Assembly: GCA_036008685.1 (NCBI GenBank)
Contig: DASYNF010000205.1
Coordinates: forward strand, 1-8,661
Length of the DNA: 8,661 nucleotides
Origin: Actinomadura_C sp036008685
Lineage (GTDB): Bacteria; Actinomycetota; Actinomycetes; Streptosporangiales; Streptosporangiaceae
Direction of reading: 5' to 3'
In this document: piece after piece, positions 1-5,662 of the stretch
Numbering within the stretch: position 1 is the stretch's first letter
Layout of the letters: every line of letters begins with the position of its first letter
Notes under the pieces: generated by a model
Told to the model about the DNA's origin: nothing
Databases searched by the model: none
The model's input: the letters and a program-made list of their open reading frames with translations, nothing else
Translations under genes and position numbers: made by a program

Positions 1-886
1 CGCTCTGGCTGAGGCGGAAGGCCTCAGCGGCCTCGGCCAGTGGCAGGGCGCGGTCGATATGGACACTCAGCTTGCCGGCGTCGGCCAGCCCTGCGAGTTC
101 GGCGAGGTCCGCGCTGTCGGGCCGGACCCACACGTGGTGCCCGCCGCGCTCCTTGACGCCGTGGTCCACGACCGACGCGACCCGGGAACGGTCCTTCAGC
201 AGCTCCTGGGAGACGGCGACGGCGTCACCGCCCACGTAGTCCACCGCGGCGGTGACCCCCTCCGGCGCGATCTGCCGCACCCGGTCAGCGAGGCCGTCCC
301 CGTACGTGACCGGTTCGGCGCCCAGGGAGCGCAGGAAGTCGTGGTTGCGCTCGCTGGCCGTGCCGATCACCCGGGCTCCCTCGGCCACCGCGATCTGGAC
401 GGCGAAGGACCCGACACCGCCGGCCGCCGCGTGTACCAGGACCGTGTCGCCCGCACCGGCACCGATCCTGCGCAGTGACTGCAGTGCGGTGAGCCCCGCC
501 AGCGGCACGCCGGCCGCCTGCTGCCAGCTCAGCGAGGCGGGCTTGCGCGCGAGGGTACGCACGGGAGCGGCGACCAGCTCCGCGTAGGTGCCGTGCTGCA
601 CCTCGTCCTTGCGGACGTAGCCGAAGACCTCGTCGCCCACCGAGAACTCGGTGGCATCCAGGCCGACGGCCTCGACGACGCCCGCGACGTCCCACCCGGG
701 CACGAGCGGGAAGTGGACGTGCATCAGCCCATCGAGGTTCCCGGCGACGACCTTCCAGTCGACCGGGTTGACCCCGGCGGCCTTCACCCGGACGAGCACC
801 GAGTCCGGGCCGACCTTCGGGTCATCGGTCTCATTGAGTTCCAGCACGTCTGGGCCGCCGTAGCGGCTGGTTGTGATCGCTCGCAT
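1..886 (-). CDS. NADP-dependent quinone oxidoreductase-like (zinc-free MDR family), 3' end cut off by the window edge
   Basis: This is a medium-chain dehydrogenase/reductase of the quinone oxidoreductase (zeta-crystallin) type, expected to be cytoplasmic and to reduce quinones or enones with NADPH. From ATG at 886-884, 295 codons are open to the edge; family length is about 305-320 aa, so only a short C-terminal tail is missing. The N-terminus MRAITTSRYGGPDVLEL is the standard family start. The catalytic-fold motif AAGVNPVDW lies near residues 37-45 and PGWDVAGVVEAVG near 63-75. The nucleotide-binding Rossmann loop HAAAGGVGSFAVQIA lies near 152-166. No zinc-ligand cysteines are seen, as expected for this branch. 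I see no good Shine-Dalgarno sequence before the ATG. The gene lies 121 nt downstream of the marR-type gene on the same strand, so co-transcription is possible. The exact substrate cannot be told from the sequence. Confidence 0.93.
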   Translation of the reverse strand, partial: MRAITTSRYGGPDVLELNETDDPKVGPDSVLVRVKAAGVNPVDWKVVAGNLDGLMHVHFPLVPGWDVAGVVEAVGLDATEFSVGDEVFGYVRKDEVQHGTYAELVAAPVRTLARKPASLSWQQAAGVPLAGLTALQSLRRIGAGAGDTVLVHAAAGGVGSFAVQIAVAEGARVIGTASERNHDFLRSLGAEPVTYGDGLADRVRQIAPEGVTAAVDYVGGDAVAVSQELLKDRSRVASVVDHGVKERGGHHVWVRPDSADLAELAGLADAGKLSVHIDRALPLAEAAEAFRLSQS

Positions 887-1007
887 GATCAGGGACAACA
901 GGACCGGCACCGCGGTCATTCCATGGCCGTCCACCCTGTGAAATTTGACCAACCAGATCGTTCACCAGGTTCGCACGGCAGCGCTCACAGGAGCGGCGTT
1001 CCGGCCG

Positions 1008-1478
1008 TCAGCCCGCCTGCGCCCGTCGCGCGGAGGCCTCGGCGCAGGTGCTGCCGGTCACCTTCCCGAGCGCCGCAGTGATCAGCTTCGCCTCCTCGGC
1101 GCCCAACGTGCCGAGATGGCGCTCGACCTCCGCGGTATAGGCCGCCTGCATCTCCTCGAGCATGCGTTCCCCGGTCGGCGTCAGCTTCGCGTGCAGGCTT
1201 CGCCGGTCCTGTGAGCAGGACACACGCTCGAGATAGCCCGCCTCCTCGAGGCGATCGACCAGCTTCGTGATCCCGCCGCGGCTCAGTGTCAGCCACTCGG
1301 CCAGTTCGCTCATCCGCGGGCGCCCGTTGGGACTCCGCTTCACCGCGCCCAGCACCTCGAACCAGCTCAGCGGCGGCAGGCCGGTGGCGGCGAGGGTCTT
1401 TTGGATGCGGTCGGTCACGGCCGTGTGGGCGGTCACCACCGCCCGCCAGGCGTCCAGGCGAGATGGAGACAGGGTCAC
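1008..1478 (-). CDS. MarR-family transcriptional regulator
   Basis: A 156-aa winged-helix regulator, expected to bind a palindromic operator as a dimer and release it on sensing a ligand or oxidant. I chose GTG at 1478-1476, giving MTLSPSRLDAW. The frame is open further upstream to 1586, but that stretch runs through the intergenic operator and past the doxX start, and does not look coding. The helix-turn-helix and recognition helix (MSELAEWLTLSRGGITKLVD) cover about residues 56-75, followed by the wing with SQDRRS near 89-94 and LTPTGERMLEEM near 99-110. Two cysteines are present: C88 at the base of the wing and C145 near the C-terminus. C88 could act as a thiol sensor, which is inference. 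It is divergent from the doxX-type gene and lies upstream of the quinone reductase gene. MarR repressors often control such neighbours, for example B. subtilis MhqR with mhqNOP/mhqED. Confidence 0.92.
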   Translation of the reverse strand: MTLSPSRLDAWRAVVTAHTAVTDRIQKTLAATGLPPLSWFEVLGAVKRSPNGRPRMSELAEWLTLSRGGITKLVDRLEEAGYLERVSCSQDRRSLHAKLTPTGERMLEEMQAAYTAEVERHLGTLGAEEAKLITAALGKVTGSTCAEASARRAQAG

Positions 1479-1502
1479 GGGCTCATGGTATCGGGCAAGT
1501 AG

Positions 1503-1531
1503 TTGATGTTTAAAACATATGCACCTAGCAT
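1503..1531 (+). promoter_or_regulatory. Predicted promoter of the doxX-type gene
   Basis: A -35-like TTGATG (1503-1508) and a -10-like TAGCAT (1526-1531) are separated by exactly 17 bases. This is a good housekeeping-sigma arrangement for an actinomycete. It places transcription start near 1538, some 36 bases before the doxX GTG. The stretch is AT-rich compared with its surroundings, and the palindrome at 1506-1518 covers the end of the -35 box and the start of the spacer. The divergent marR promoter must lie close by, but I could not pick convincing boxes for it. Confidence 0.55.
1506..1518. promoter_or_regulatory. Palindromic operator, probable binding site of the adjacent MarR regulator
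   Basis: ATGTTTAAAACAT is a perfect inverted repeat with 6-base arms around one central A. It overlaps the -35/spacer part of the predicted doxX promoter and sits 28 bases upstream of the marR GTG. One dimeric repressor bound here could therefore block doxX and regulate its own gene. That MarR proteins bind AT-rich palindromes in the divergent intergenic region is well established; assigning this site to this protein is inference. Confidence 0.6.
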
Positions 1532-1573
1532 GATTTCCAAGGAAACTGTTGAAGCTCCAACCAGGAGGCTCCA

Positions 1574-2098
1574 GTGGAACTCGCACTACTCGTACTCCGG
1601 CTCGTCGTCGGCCTCACCTTCGCCGCGCACGGCGCCCAGAAGCTGTTCGGTGCCTTCGGCGGCCACGGCATCGCCGGCACCGCCGGCTTCTTCGAGCAGG
1701 TCGGCCTGCGCCCGGGCAGGCTCCACGCGTGGGTGGCCGGCGCCGCCGAGTTCCTCGGAGGGCTTCTGCTCGCCCTCGGCCTCCTGACCCCGTTCGCCGC
1801 CGCGGTGCTGATCGGCGTGATGACCGCGGCCGTACTCACCGTCCACCTGCCGAACGGGTTCTTCAACGGCCAGAACGGCTACGAGTTCAACCTGGTGCTG
1901 GTCGCGGCGGCCTTCGCCCTGGCCGGGATCGGCGCCGGCGACTGGTCGCTCGACGCCGCTCTCGACCTCGACCTGGCCGGCACCGGCTGGGCACTCGCCG
2001 CCCTCGTCGCGGGTCTGCTCGGTGGCCTCGGCGCCGTCCTCAGTGGGCGCCTCGCGGGCAAGCCGAGCACGGACCCCGGCCAGCCGCACGCGACCTGA
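1574..2098 (+). CDS. DoxX-family integral membrane protein
   Basis: A 174-aa polytopic membrane protein of the DoxX family. Relatives such as B. subtilis MhqP and actinobacterial DoxX proteins are linked to quinone, thiol and oxidative stress, but their biochemical role is not settled. GTG at 1574 is supported by an AGGAGG ribosome-binding site at 1563-1568, five bases upstream. Hydrophobic helices lie near residues 3-22, 52-90 (two helices), 105-120 and 139-159. Family signatures are visible: HGAQKLFG at 19-26, the E59/G62/G63 helix motif, and GFFNGQNGYEFNLVL at about 95-109. It is divergent from marR, and the palindrome at 1506-1518 in its promoter suggests MarR repression. A strong hairpin about 100 bases after the stop may end the transcript. 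The family call is firm and the stress role is inferred from the neighbours. Confidence 0.92.
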   Translation: MELALLVLRLVVGLTFAAHGAQKLFGAFGGHGIAGTAGFFEQVGLRPGRLHAWVAGAAEFLGGLLLALGLLTPFAAAVLIGVMTAAVLTVHLPNGFFNGQNGYEFNLVLVAAAFALAGIGAGDWSLDAALDLDLAGTGWALAALVAGLLGGLGAVLSGRLAGKPSTDPGQPHAT

Positions 2099-2196
2099 TC
2101 GCAGTCGCCGCCGTGAAGGCGCGGTGGAGGCGCGGTGCCGATCGGGTTGTGCCGGCGATCCGCGCCTGCCGGCGGCGGCCGCGATGCGCTACGAGA

Positions 2197-2246
2197 CGAC
2201 AGTGCTGGTCGCAGCCCTGAACGAATGGCTGTGACCAGCACTGTCG
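2197..2246. terminator. Very strong hairpin (20-bp stem, 10-nt loop), probable doxX terminator
   Basis: Positions 2197-2216 pair with 2227-2246 across all 20 positions. The only non-Watson-Crick pair is 2211/2232, which would be G-U in RNA. The loop is 2217-2226. The outer 14 bases of each arm are a perfect inverted repeat. It begins 98 bases after the doxX stop and ends about 20 bases before the transposase remnant. No T-tract follows, which is common for actinomycete terminators. The symmetric stem could stop transcription from either side. Alternatively it could be an old mobile-element end or a protein-binding palindrome. Confidence 0.55.
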
Positions 2247-2266
2247 CAGCAGCGCAGGTGGCATGA

Positions 2267-2612
2267 CACGCCGCCATGCTCTCCAACAGCCCTATCCGCG
2301 AACGGAGCGCCAAATTCACGAGCGTCTTCGACGACATGCTGACCGGCAGCGCCGTACGGATCATCAAGACGCCGTCTCGGACGCCTCGCGCGAACGCCTA
2401 CACAGCGCGAGTGCCTCGACCACCTGCTGATTCATAGTGAAAGGCGCCTACGTACGGTGTCGGCCGAGTGCGAGCGGCCTACAACGGTCATCGTCCGCAT
2501 CAGCGACGCTCTCTCGGCCCACCGTTGCACGCCCCGGGGGGCGTCAATACGGACGCCCGGATCCACCGTCGCAAGATCGTTAGCGGGCTCACCAACGATC
2601 ATTACAGGGCAA
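2267..2612 (+). pseudogene. Degenerate DDE (rve/integrase-core) transposase remnant
   Basis: This is the broken C-terminal part of an insertion-sequence transposase of the integrase-core type. Matching pieces occur in three successive frames. Near 2276-2400, IRERSAKFTSVFDDML and RIIKTPSRTPRANAY match the family pattern IRDRDAKFT...RTP.RAPRANA. Near 2406-2460, RECLDHLLIHSERRLRTV follows in the next frame. From about 2468, the first frame resumes with YNGHRPHQ, PLHAPGGVNTDARIH and RRKIVSGLTNDHYRA. Catalytic features are lost: both aspartates of the usual RDRD are replaced (RERS). The stretch normally reading AERW.GT.RR, with the catalytic glutamate, is missing at about 2403-2406, which also causes the frameshift. 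The N-terminal half is absent. It cannot encode a working enzyme. Exact edges are approximate. Confidence 0.85.
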
Positions 2613-2725
2613 CCCGACCTACCGGTGAAGCCCCAGTTCAGCGGCCGTATTCACCTCTGGCGCCGCATACCTCGTGGTCCCAAATCTGCCCAGCGTGGGG
2701 ATTTTTGCCGCGTTTCGGTCAAACG

Positions 2726-2741
2726 TGTGATCTTAATCACT
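2726..2741. promoter_or_regulatory. CRP/FNR-type operator
   Basis: TGTGA TCTTAA TCACT matches the classic CRP consensus TGTGA-N6-TCACA at 9 of 10 defined positions, and contains the perfect inverted repeat GTGAT-CTTA-ATCAC. Actinobacterial CRP-family regulators (Streptomyces Crp, Corynebacterium GlxR) use the same GTGA-N6-TCAC core. Its centre at 2733.5 lies about 42 bases before the predicted transcription start near 2776, the position used by activators that touch RNA polymerase at the -35 region. The regulator itself is not in this window. Confidence 0.55.
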
Positions 2742-2769
2742 TTTGCATCATTTAACGTTGTGGTCTAAT
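2741..2769 (+). promoter_or_regulatory. Predicted promoter of the I36-like gene
   Basis: A clear -10-like TCTAAT lies at 2764-2769. The -35 region is poor (TTTTGC at 2741-2746 with a 17-base spacer, or TTGCAT at 2743-2748 with 15), which would fit a promoter needing the activator site immediately upstream. The implied start near 2776 leaves a leader of about 83 bases before the GTG at 2859. Confidence 0.45.
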
Positions 2770-2858
2770 CACTCCGGCTCGATAACCATCGGCTTTTGTG
2801 AAGTTCCGAGTCGGCTCATCCGAAAGACCCAAGCCTTTACCCAAGTGAAGGGGACAGC

Positions 2859-3254
2859 GTGGAGAAGGTCCGAAGAATGGCCGCCAAGTCCGCCGCACTC
2901 GCCCTCGGCCTCACATGCCTGACCGGGCTGGCTCCGGCGCACGCCGACAGTACCTCCGGCAACTACAGCTCGGAGTGTTCGTCCGATTACTATTGTGTGT
3001 GGATGGGCAGGAACGACACCGGCTCGAAGGCATCGTTCCAGTACACCAACTATGCATGGAACGACACGACCTACGCTGCGTGGGAGAACCAGGACTCCTC
3101 TTCCTACAACAAGGGATCGAGCGGGGCGGGGGTCTATCTGATCGCCGATCTCGGAAGCTCCTTCGGCTATTACTGCGCTCGTCAATACGCCTATTGGCGC
3201 GTACATAACCCTGAAGACCGCGGCGTCGGCAACGAGTGGACCTCGGACTGTTAG
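2859..3254 (+). CDS. Small secreted four-cysteine protein, peptidase inhibitor family I36-like
   Basis: A 131-aa preprotein with a Sec signal: basic MEKVRRMAAK, a hydrophobic stretch near residues 11-25, and an AHA-type cleavage site near residue 29. The mature part of about 100 aa resembles actinomycete I36-type proteins, whose founder is the Streptomyces metalloproteinase inhibitor SMI. Visible pattern: C-x-x-x-YYCVW, then aromatic FQYTNYAW, then DSSSYNKGSSG near the middle, and a final NEWTSDC. There are four mature cysteines, enough for two disulfides. GTG at 2859 has GAAGGGGA four bases upstream; ATG at 2877, preceded by GGAGAAGG, is an equally possible start. It has its own promoter with a CRP-like site and its own terminator. 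Inhibitory activity is family inference; many relatives may be surface-active or structural proteins instead. Confidence 0.8.
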   Translation: MEKVRRMAAKSAALALGLTCLTGLAPAHADSTSGNYSSECSSDYYCVWMGRNDTGSKASFQYTNYAWNDTTYAAWENQDSSSYNKGSSGAGVYLIADLGSSFGYYCARQYAYWRVHNPEDRGVGNEWTSDC

Positions 3255-3271
3255 GATCATCCTTGACTTGA

Positions 3272-3300
3272 GGTGCTCGACGGGTTTTCTGTCGAGCACC
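3272..3300 (+). terminator. Intrinsic-type terminator of the I36-like gene
   Basis: GGTGCTCGAC (3272-3281) and GTCGAGCACC (3291-3300) form a perfect 10-bp stem with a 9-base loop, 18 bases after the stop codon. No T-tract follows. It separates the small secreted-protein gene from the lipoprotein operon, so the two are probably independent transcripts. Confidence 0.75.
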
Positions 3301-3381
3301 CCAATGTCATCTCCCCCCGACGAAACCATGTGCAGTGTTTTCTGATGCGGATAACGAATACGCTGGCGATAGGACCCCGCT

Positions 3382-4368
3382 ATGACTTCGACTATCCTCA
3401 AGCGTTTCTTGAGTGCCGGCCTGTGCGGGAGTCGCCTCACGGCCGCCGGCCTCGGTCTTGTTACGCTCACGTCGGTATTGACCGCTTGCGGATCGGGCGA
3501 TCCCGCTTCGGCCGGACCCAAGGGGGCCGACTATACGCTGGTCAGCGTCCGTGGCACTTGGGAAGAGCGCAGAACTCTTTTCCTTGCACAGGAGCAGCTC
3601 ATCCTGAAATGCATGAAGGCGAAGGGCAAGATATATTTCGCCAACGAGCTCCCAGCGAAATCCAGTACGTGGGACACGTTCGGGCAATTCACGACGGTCG
3701 GGCCTGGGGACGATGTGGAGAAGGCCAGGCGTCAGGGCTACGGCTCTGCAGAGCTCCTTCGACAGGAGAAGTCCTCTCCCAAGAGTCGCAATGGAGACTA
3801 CAGTAAATCCCTCCCGCCGACCCAGAAAGCCCAATGGGAGAAAGCCTTGATCGGGGACGGGAAGACGATCTCGTATTCGGTCCCTGGCAGGGGAGACGGG
3901 GGGTCTCCTGCGAACGGCTGTTTCGCTGACGCGAACCGTGAGCTCTACAAGGAGCTGACGAAGTGGTATCAGGCCGAGGCCACGATCACCTCCATTGGAG
4001 GCCTGATCAGCAATAAATTCGCCGCAGACGAGGAATTCCCCGGAATCGTCACCAAGTGGGCGTCCTGCATGGGCGCGAAGGGATACGATTTCAAGAGCCC
4101 GACAGAGGCGGGATCCGCCGCCGTCGGTGCGGTGCGGGCCGCGTCGAAGGCGAAAAATGGTTATGCCGCGGCCAAGGGCAGGGAAATCAAGATTGCGGTG
4201 GCTGCCGCAGAGTGCGACAAGCAGGTCGGTTATTCTGCTACAGGCAAGCGGATCTGGAGTAAGCATCAGGCGCAGATCCTCACTGAGCGTGAAGCGGACG
4301 TGCTCGCGTACCGCGAGCTTCGGCTGGCGGCTCTCACACGTGCGAAAGAGGTTTTGAAGAACGCTTGA
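3382..4368 (+). CDS. Secreted lipoprotein with repeated Cys-Met motif, first gene of an ABC export operon
   Basis: A 328-aa exported lipoprotein. It has basic N-terminal residues, a hydrophobic stretch near 19-33 and the lipobox LTAC with the lipidated cysteine at 36, followed by a GSGDPASAG linker. ATG at 3382 has an ATAGGA ribosome-binding site seven bases upstream. The mature part has four more cysteines: C77, C180, C229 and C278. C77 and C229 lie in near-identical motifs, KCMKAKG and SCMGAKGYDF, suggesting an internal duplication or two similar subdomains. C278 sits in AAAECDKQVGY. Two extracellular disulfides are plausible. I do not recognise a named domain. It is only four bases from the adaptor gene and so is probably part of the same complex. 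Its codons (AAA, ATA, TAT, AAT) are AT-richer than those of the genes after it. Function is unknown; substrate capture or envelope sensing is a guess. Confidence 0.85.
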   Translation: MTSTILKRFLSAGLCGSRLTAAGLGLVTLTSVLTACGSGDPASAGPKGADYTLVSVRGTWEERRTLFLAQEQLILKCMKAKGKIYFANELPAKSSTWDTFGQFTTVGPGDDVEKARRQGYGSAELLRQEKSSPKSRNGDYSKSLPPTQKAQWEKALIGDGKTISYSVPGRGDGGSPANGCFADANRELYKELTKWYQAEATITSIGGLISNKFAADEEFPGIVTKWASCMGAKGYDFKSPTEAGSAAVGAVRAASKAKNGYAAAKGREIKIAVAAAECDKQVGYSATGKRIWSKHQAQILTEREADVLAYRELRLAALTRAKEVLKNA

Positions 4369-4372
4369 CCGC

Positions 4373-5662
4373 GTGAGCCGGGGGGATTCATCAGCGGGCG
4401 GTCATCGCCTACGGCAGAAATGTGTGGCTGTGATTTCTGGCACCTCACTCAGATCCAGGCGGGGGCTACTTCTCGCCTTGATCCTGACCGCTTTCCTCGG
4501 GTCCCTTGCGGGACTGGGGGCGGCAACGTTGATCAAGTCTCCACAGCAGGTCGCGGCGGAGGCGGGACCGCCGAAGGCCTCCGTCATCTCTGCCACGGTG
4601 GAACGACGGACGTTGACCGAGACGGTGGTCCTGCGAGGAACGGTGGCGCCAGGCAAGGCGATCGATGTGATCCCGGCGGCCTCCGCCACCGGCAAGTCAG
4701 TGATCACGCGATCGATCGTGAAGAAAGGGCAAAGGGTCAAGGCCGGAGCAGTGGTCGCCGAGGTATCGGGCCGGCCGGTCATCGTCTTGCAGGGGAGGAT
4801 TCCTGCGTATCGGGATATACGACCGGGAATGAAGGGTCCGGACGTCCGGCAGTTGCAGGCGGCCCTGCGTGGGCTCGGGTACTCGGTCGATGACTCGCCA
4901 GGGCTCTACGGTGCATCGACCGAAACGGCGGTGAAGCGGCTCTATTCCAACCGGGGCTATGAGCCACCGACCGAGGCCACGCAGACGAATGGTCGTGGCG
5001 CCGGTGGGCCTGCGGCAGGCGCGCAGACCTCCGGGAACGCGGCGACGACCAAGCCCAAGCCCAAGGTGCTCGTGAAGGCAGGGGAAGTCGCCTTCATACC
5101 GAAGTTCCCGGCCCGGGTGATGGAGGTCAAGGCAGGCCTGGGGGCAGAGGTCAAGGGCGCGGTGGTGACGCTCGCGGCAGGGGATCTGGTCGTGAGGGGC
5201 ACACTCTCGGTGGCGGACCACAAGCTCGTCAAGCGCGGTAAGCCGGTCAGAATCCTCTCCGAGGACACAGGCGTGGCGGTGGTGGGCCGGATTTTTTCGA
5301 TCGGAGCTTTCACCGGTGGTCAGACCGGCGCTCCGGCCGAGGGCGACATCGGGGCAGGTGGGGAGGCGCCCGGTGAGCCGGGGTATCCCATCGTGATCAC
5401 AGGTACCCGGCCGCTGCCGGAAACGCTTGCCGGCCAGGACGTGCGGTTGACGGTGGAGGCGGCTTCCACCGAAGGCCCGGTGCTGGTAGTGCCGTCGTCG
5501 GCGGTCTACGCCACCACGGATGGATCGCTGGACGTGATCAAGCTGTTCCCGGAAGGCCGTCAGAAGCGGATCACAGTCCGGACCGGTGCGACGGGCGGAG
5601 GGTATGTCGAGGTCCAATCGGCTGAACTCGCCGAAGGCGACCGTGTGGTGGTCGGTAAGTGA
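4373..5662 (+). CDS. Membrane-anchored adaptor (membrane-fusion-like protein) with peptidoglycan-binding domain
   Basis: A 429-aa envelope protein. It has a short basic cytoplasmic tail, one membrane helix near residues 31-54, a first barrel/lipoyl-like half near 70-137, a PG_binding_1 domain near 146-196 (GMKGPDVRQLQAALRGLGY, then GLYGASTETAVKRL), a Gly/Ala/Thr/Pro linker near 200-232, and a second lipoyl/barrel half with a C-terminal domain to 429 (VVPSSAVY near 372-379, EGDRVVV near 421-427). This is the periplasmic-adaptor plan of ABC/RND exporters, with the wall-binding domain inserted where a coiled-coil hairpin often sits. In a cell without TolC it may dock the exporter to the cell wall (inference). 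GTG at 4373 is four bases after the lipoprotein stop. In-frame GTGs at 4424 and 4430 are alternative starts, and none has a strong ribosome-binding site. Confidence 0.88.
   Translation: MSRGDSSAGGHRLRQKCVAVISGTSLRSRRGLLLALILTAFLGSLAGLGAATLIKSPQQVAAEAGPPKASVISATVERRTLTETVVLRGTVAPGKAIDVIPAASATGKSVITRSIVKKGQRVKAGAVVAEVSGRPVIVLQGRIPAYRDIRPGMKGPDVRQLQAALRGLGYSVDDSPGLYGASTETAVKRLYSNRGYEPPTEATQTNGRGAGGPAAGAQTSGNAATTKPKPKVLVKAGEVAFIPKFPARVMEVKAGLGAEVKGAVVTLAAGDLVVRGTLSVADHKLVKRGKPVRILSEDTGVAVVGRIFSIGAFTGGQTGAPAEGDIGAGGEAPGEPGYPIVITGTRPLPETLAGQDVRLTVEAASTEGPVLVVPSSAVYATTDGSLDVIKLFPEGRQKRITVRTGATGGGYVEVQSAELAEGDRVVVGK

Larger units (their letters stand above)
2613..2858. other. Non-coding intergenic stretch between transposase remnant and the small secreted-protein gene
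   Basis: I find no convincing coding frame here on either strand. It becomes progressively AT-richer from about 2690. It holds a weak CCCA/TGGG hairpin followed by ATTTTTG (2689-2706), a 5-base inverted repeat CGTTT...AAACG (2711-2725), the CRP-like site, the promoter and about 80 bases of untranslated leader. Together with 2099-2266, this makes 2099-2858 a stretch without any intact gene. Confidence 0.7.

Noticed and set aside
938..949. Imperfect palindrome GTGAAATTTGAC upstream of the quinone reductase gene, considered as a second MarR operator
   Set aside because: It has a central mismatch pair and does not resemble the ATGTTTAAAACAT site, so there is no shared motif to support the same regulator.
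1479..1586. N-terminal extension of the MarR protein back to 1586
   Set aside because: The extra 36 codons would run through the palindrome and past the doxX ribosome-binding site and start codon, and their composition is not coding-like; GTG at 1478 gives a normal MarR length and N-terminus.
2689..2706. CCCA/TGGG hairpin followed by ATTTTTG as a terminator after the transposase remnant
   Set aside because: The 4-bp stem is too short for confidence and no intact gene ends before it.
3329..3357. Promoter for the lipoprotein operon (TGTGCA-17-TAACGA)
   Set aside because: The -35 box is poor and no other pair of boxes in 3301-3381 stands out, though some promoter must lie there after the terminator.
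2769..3521. Long minus-strand open frame opposite the I36-like gene
   Set aside because: It runs across a promoter, a terminator and two good plus-strand genes, shows no recognisable domain, and is explained as an antisense shadow.
3307..4266. Minus-strand open frame of 319 codons opposite the lipoprotein
   Set aside because: Its product has no family features, while the plus strand has a lipobox, a ribosome-binding site and operon spacing.
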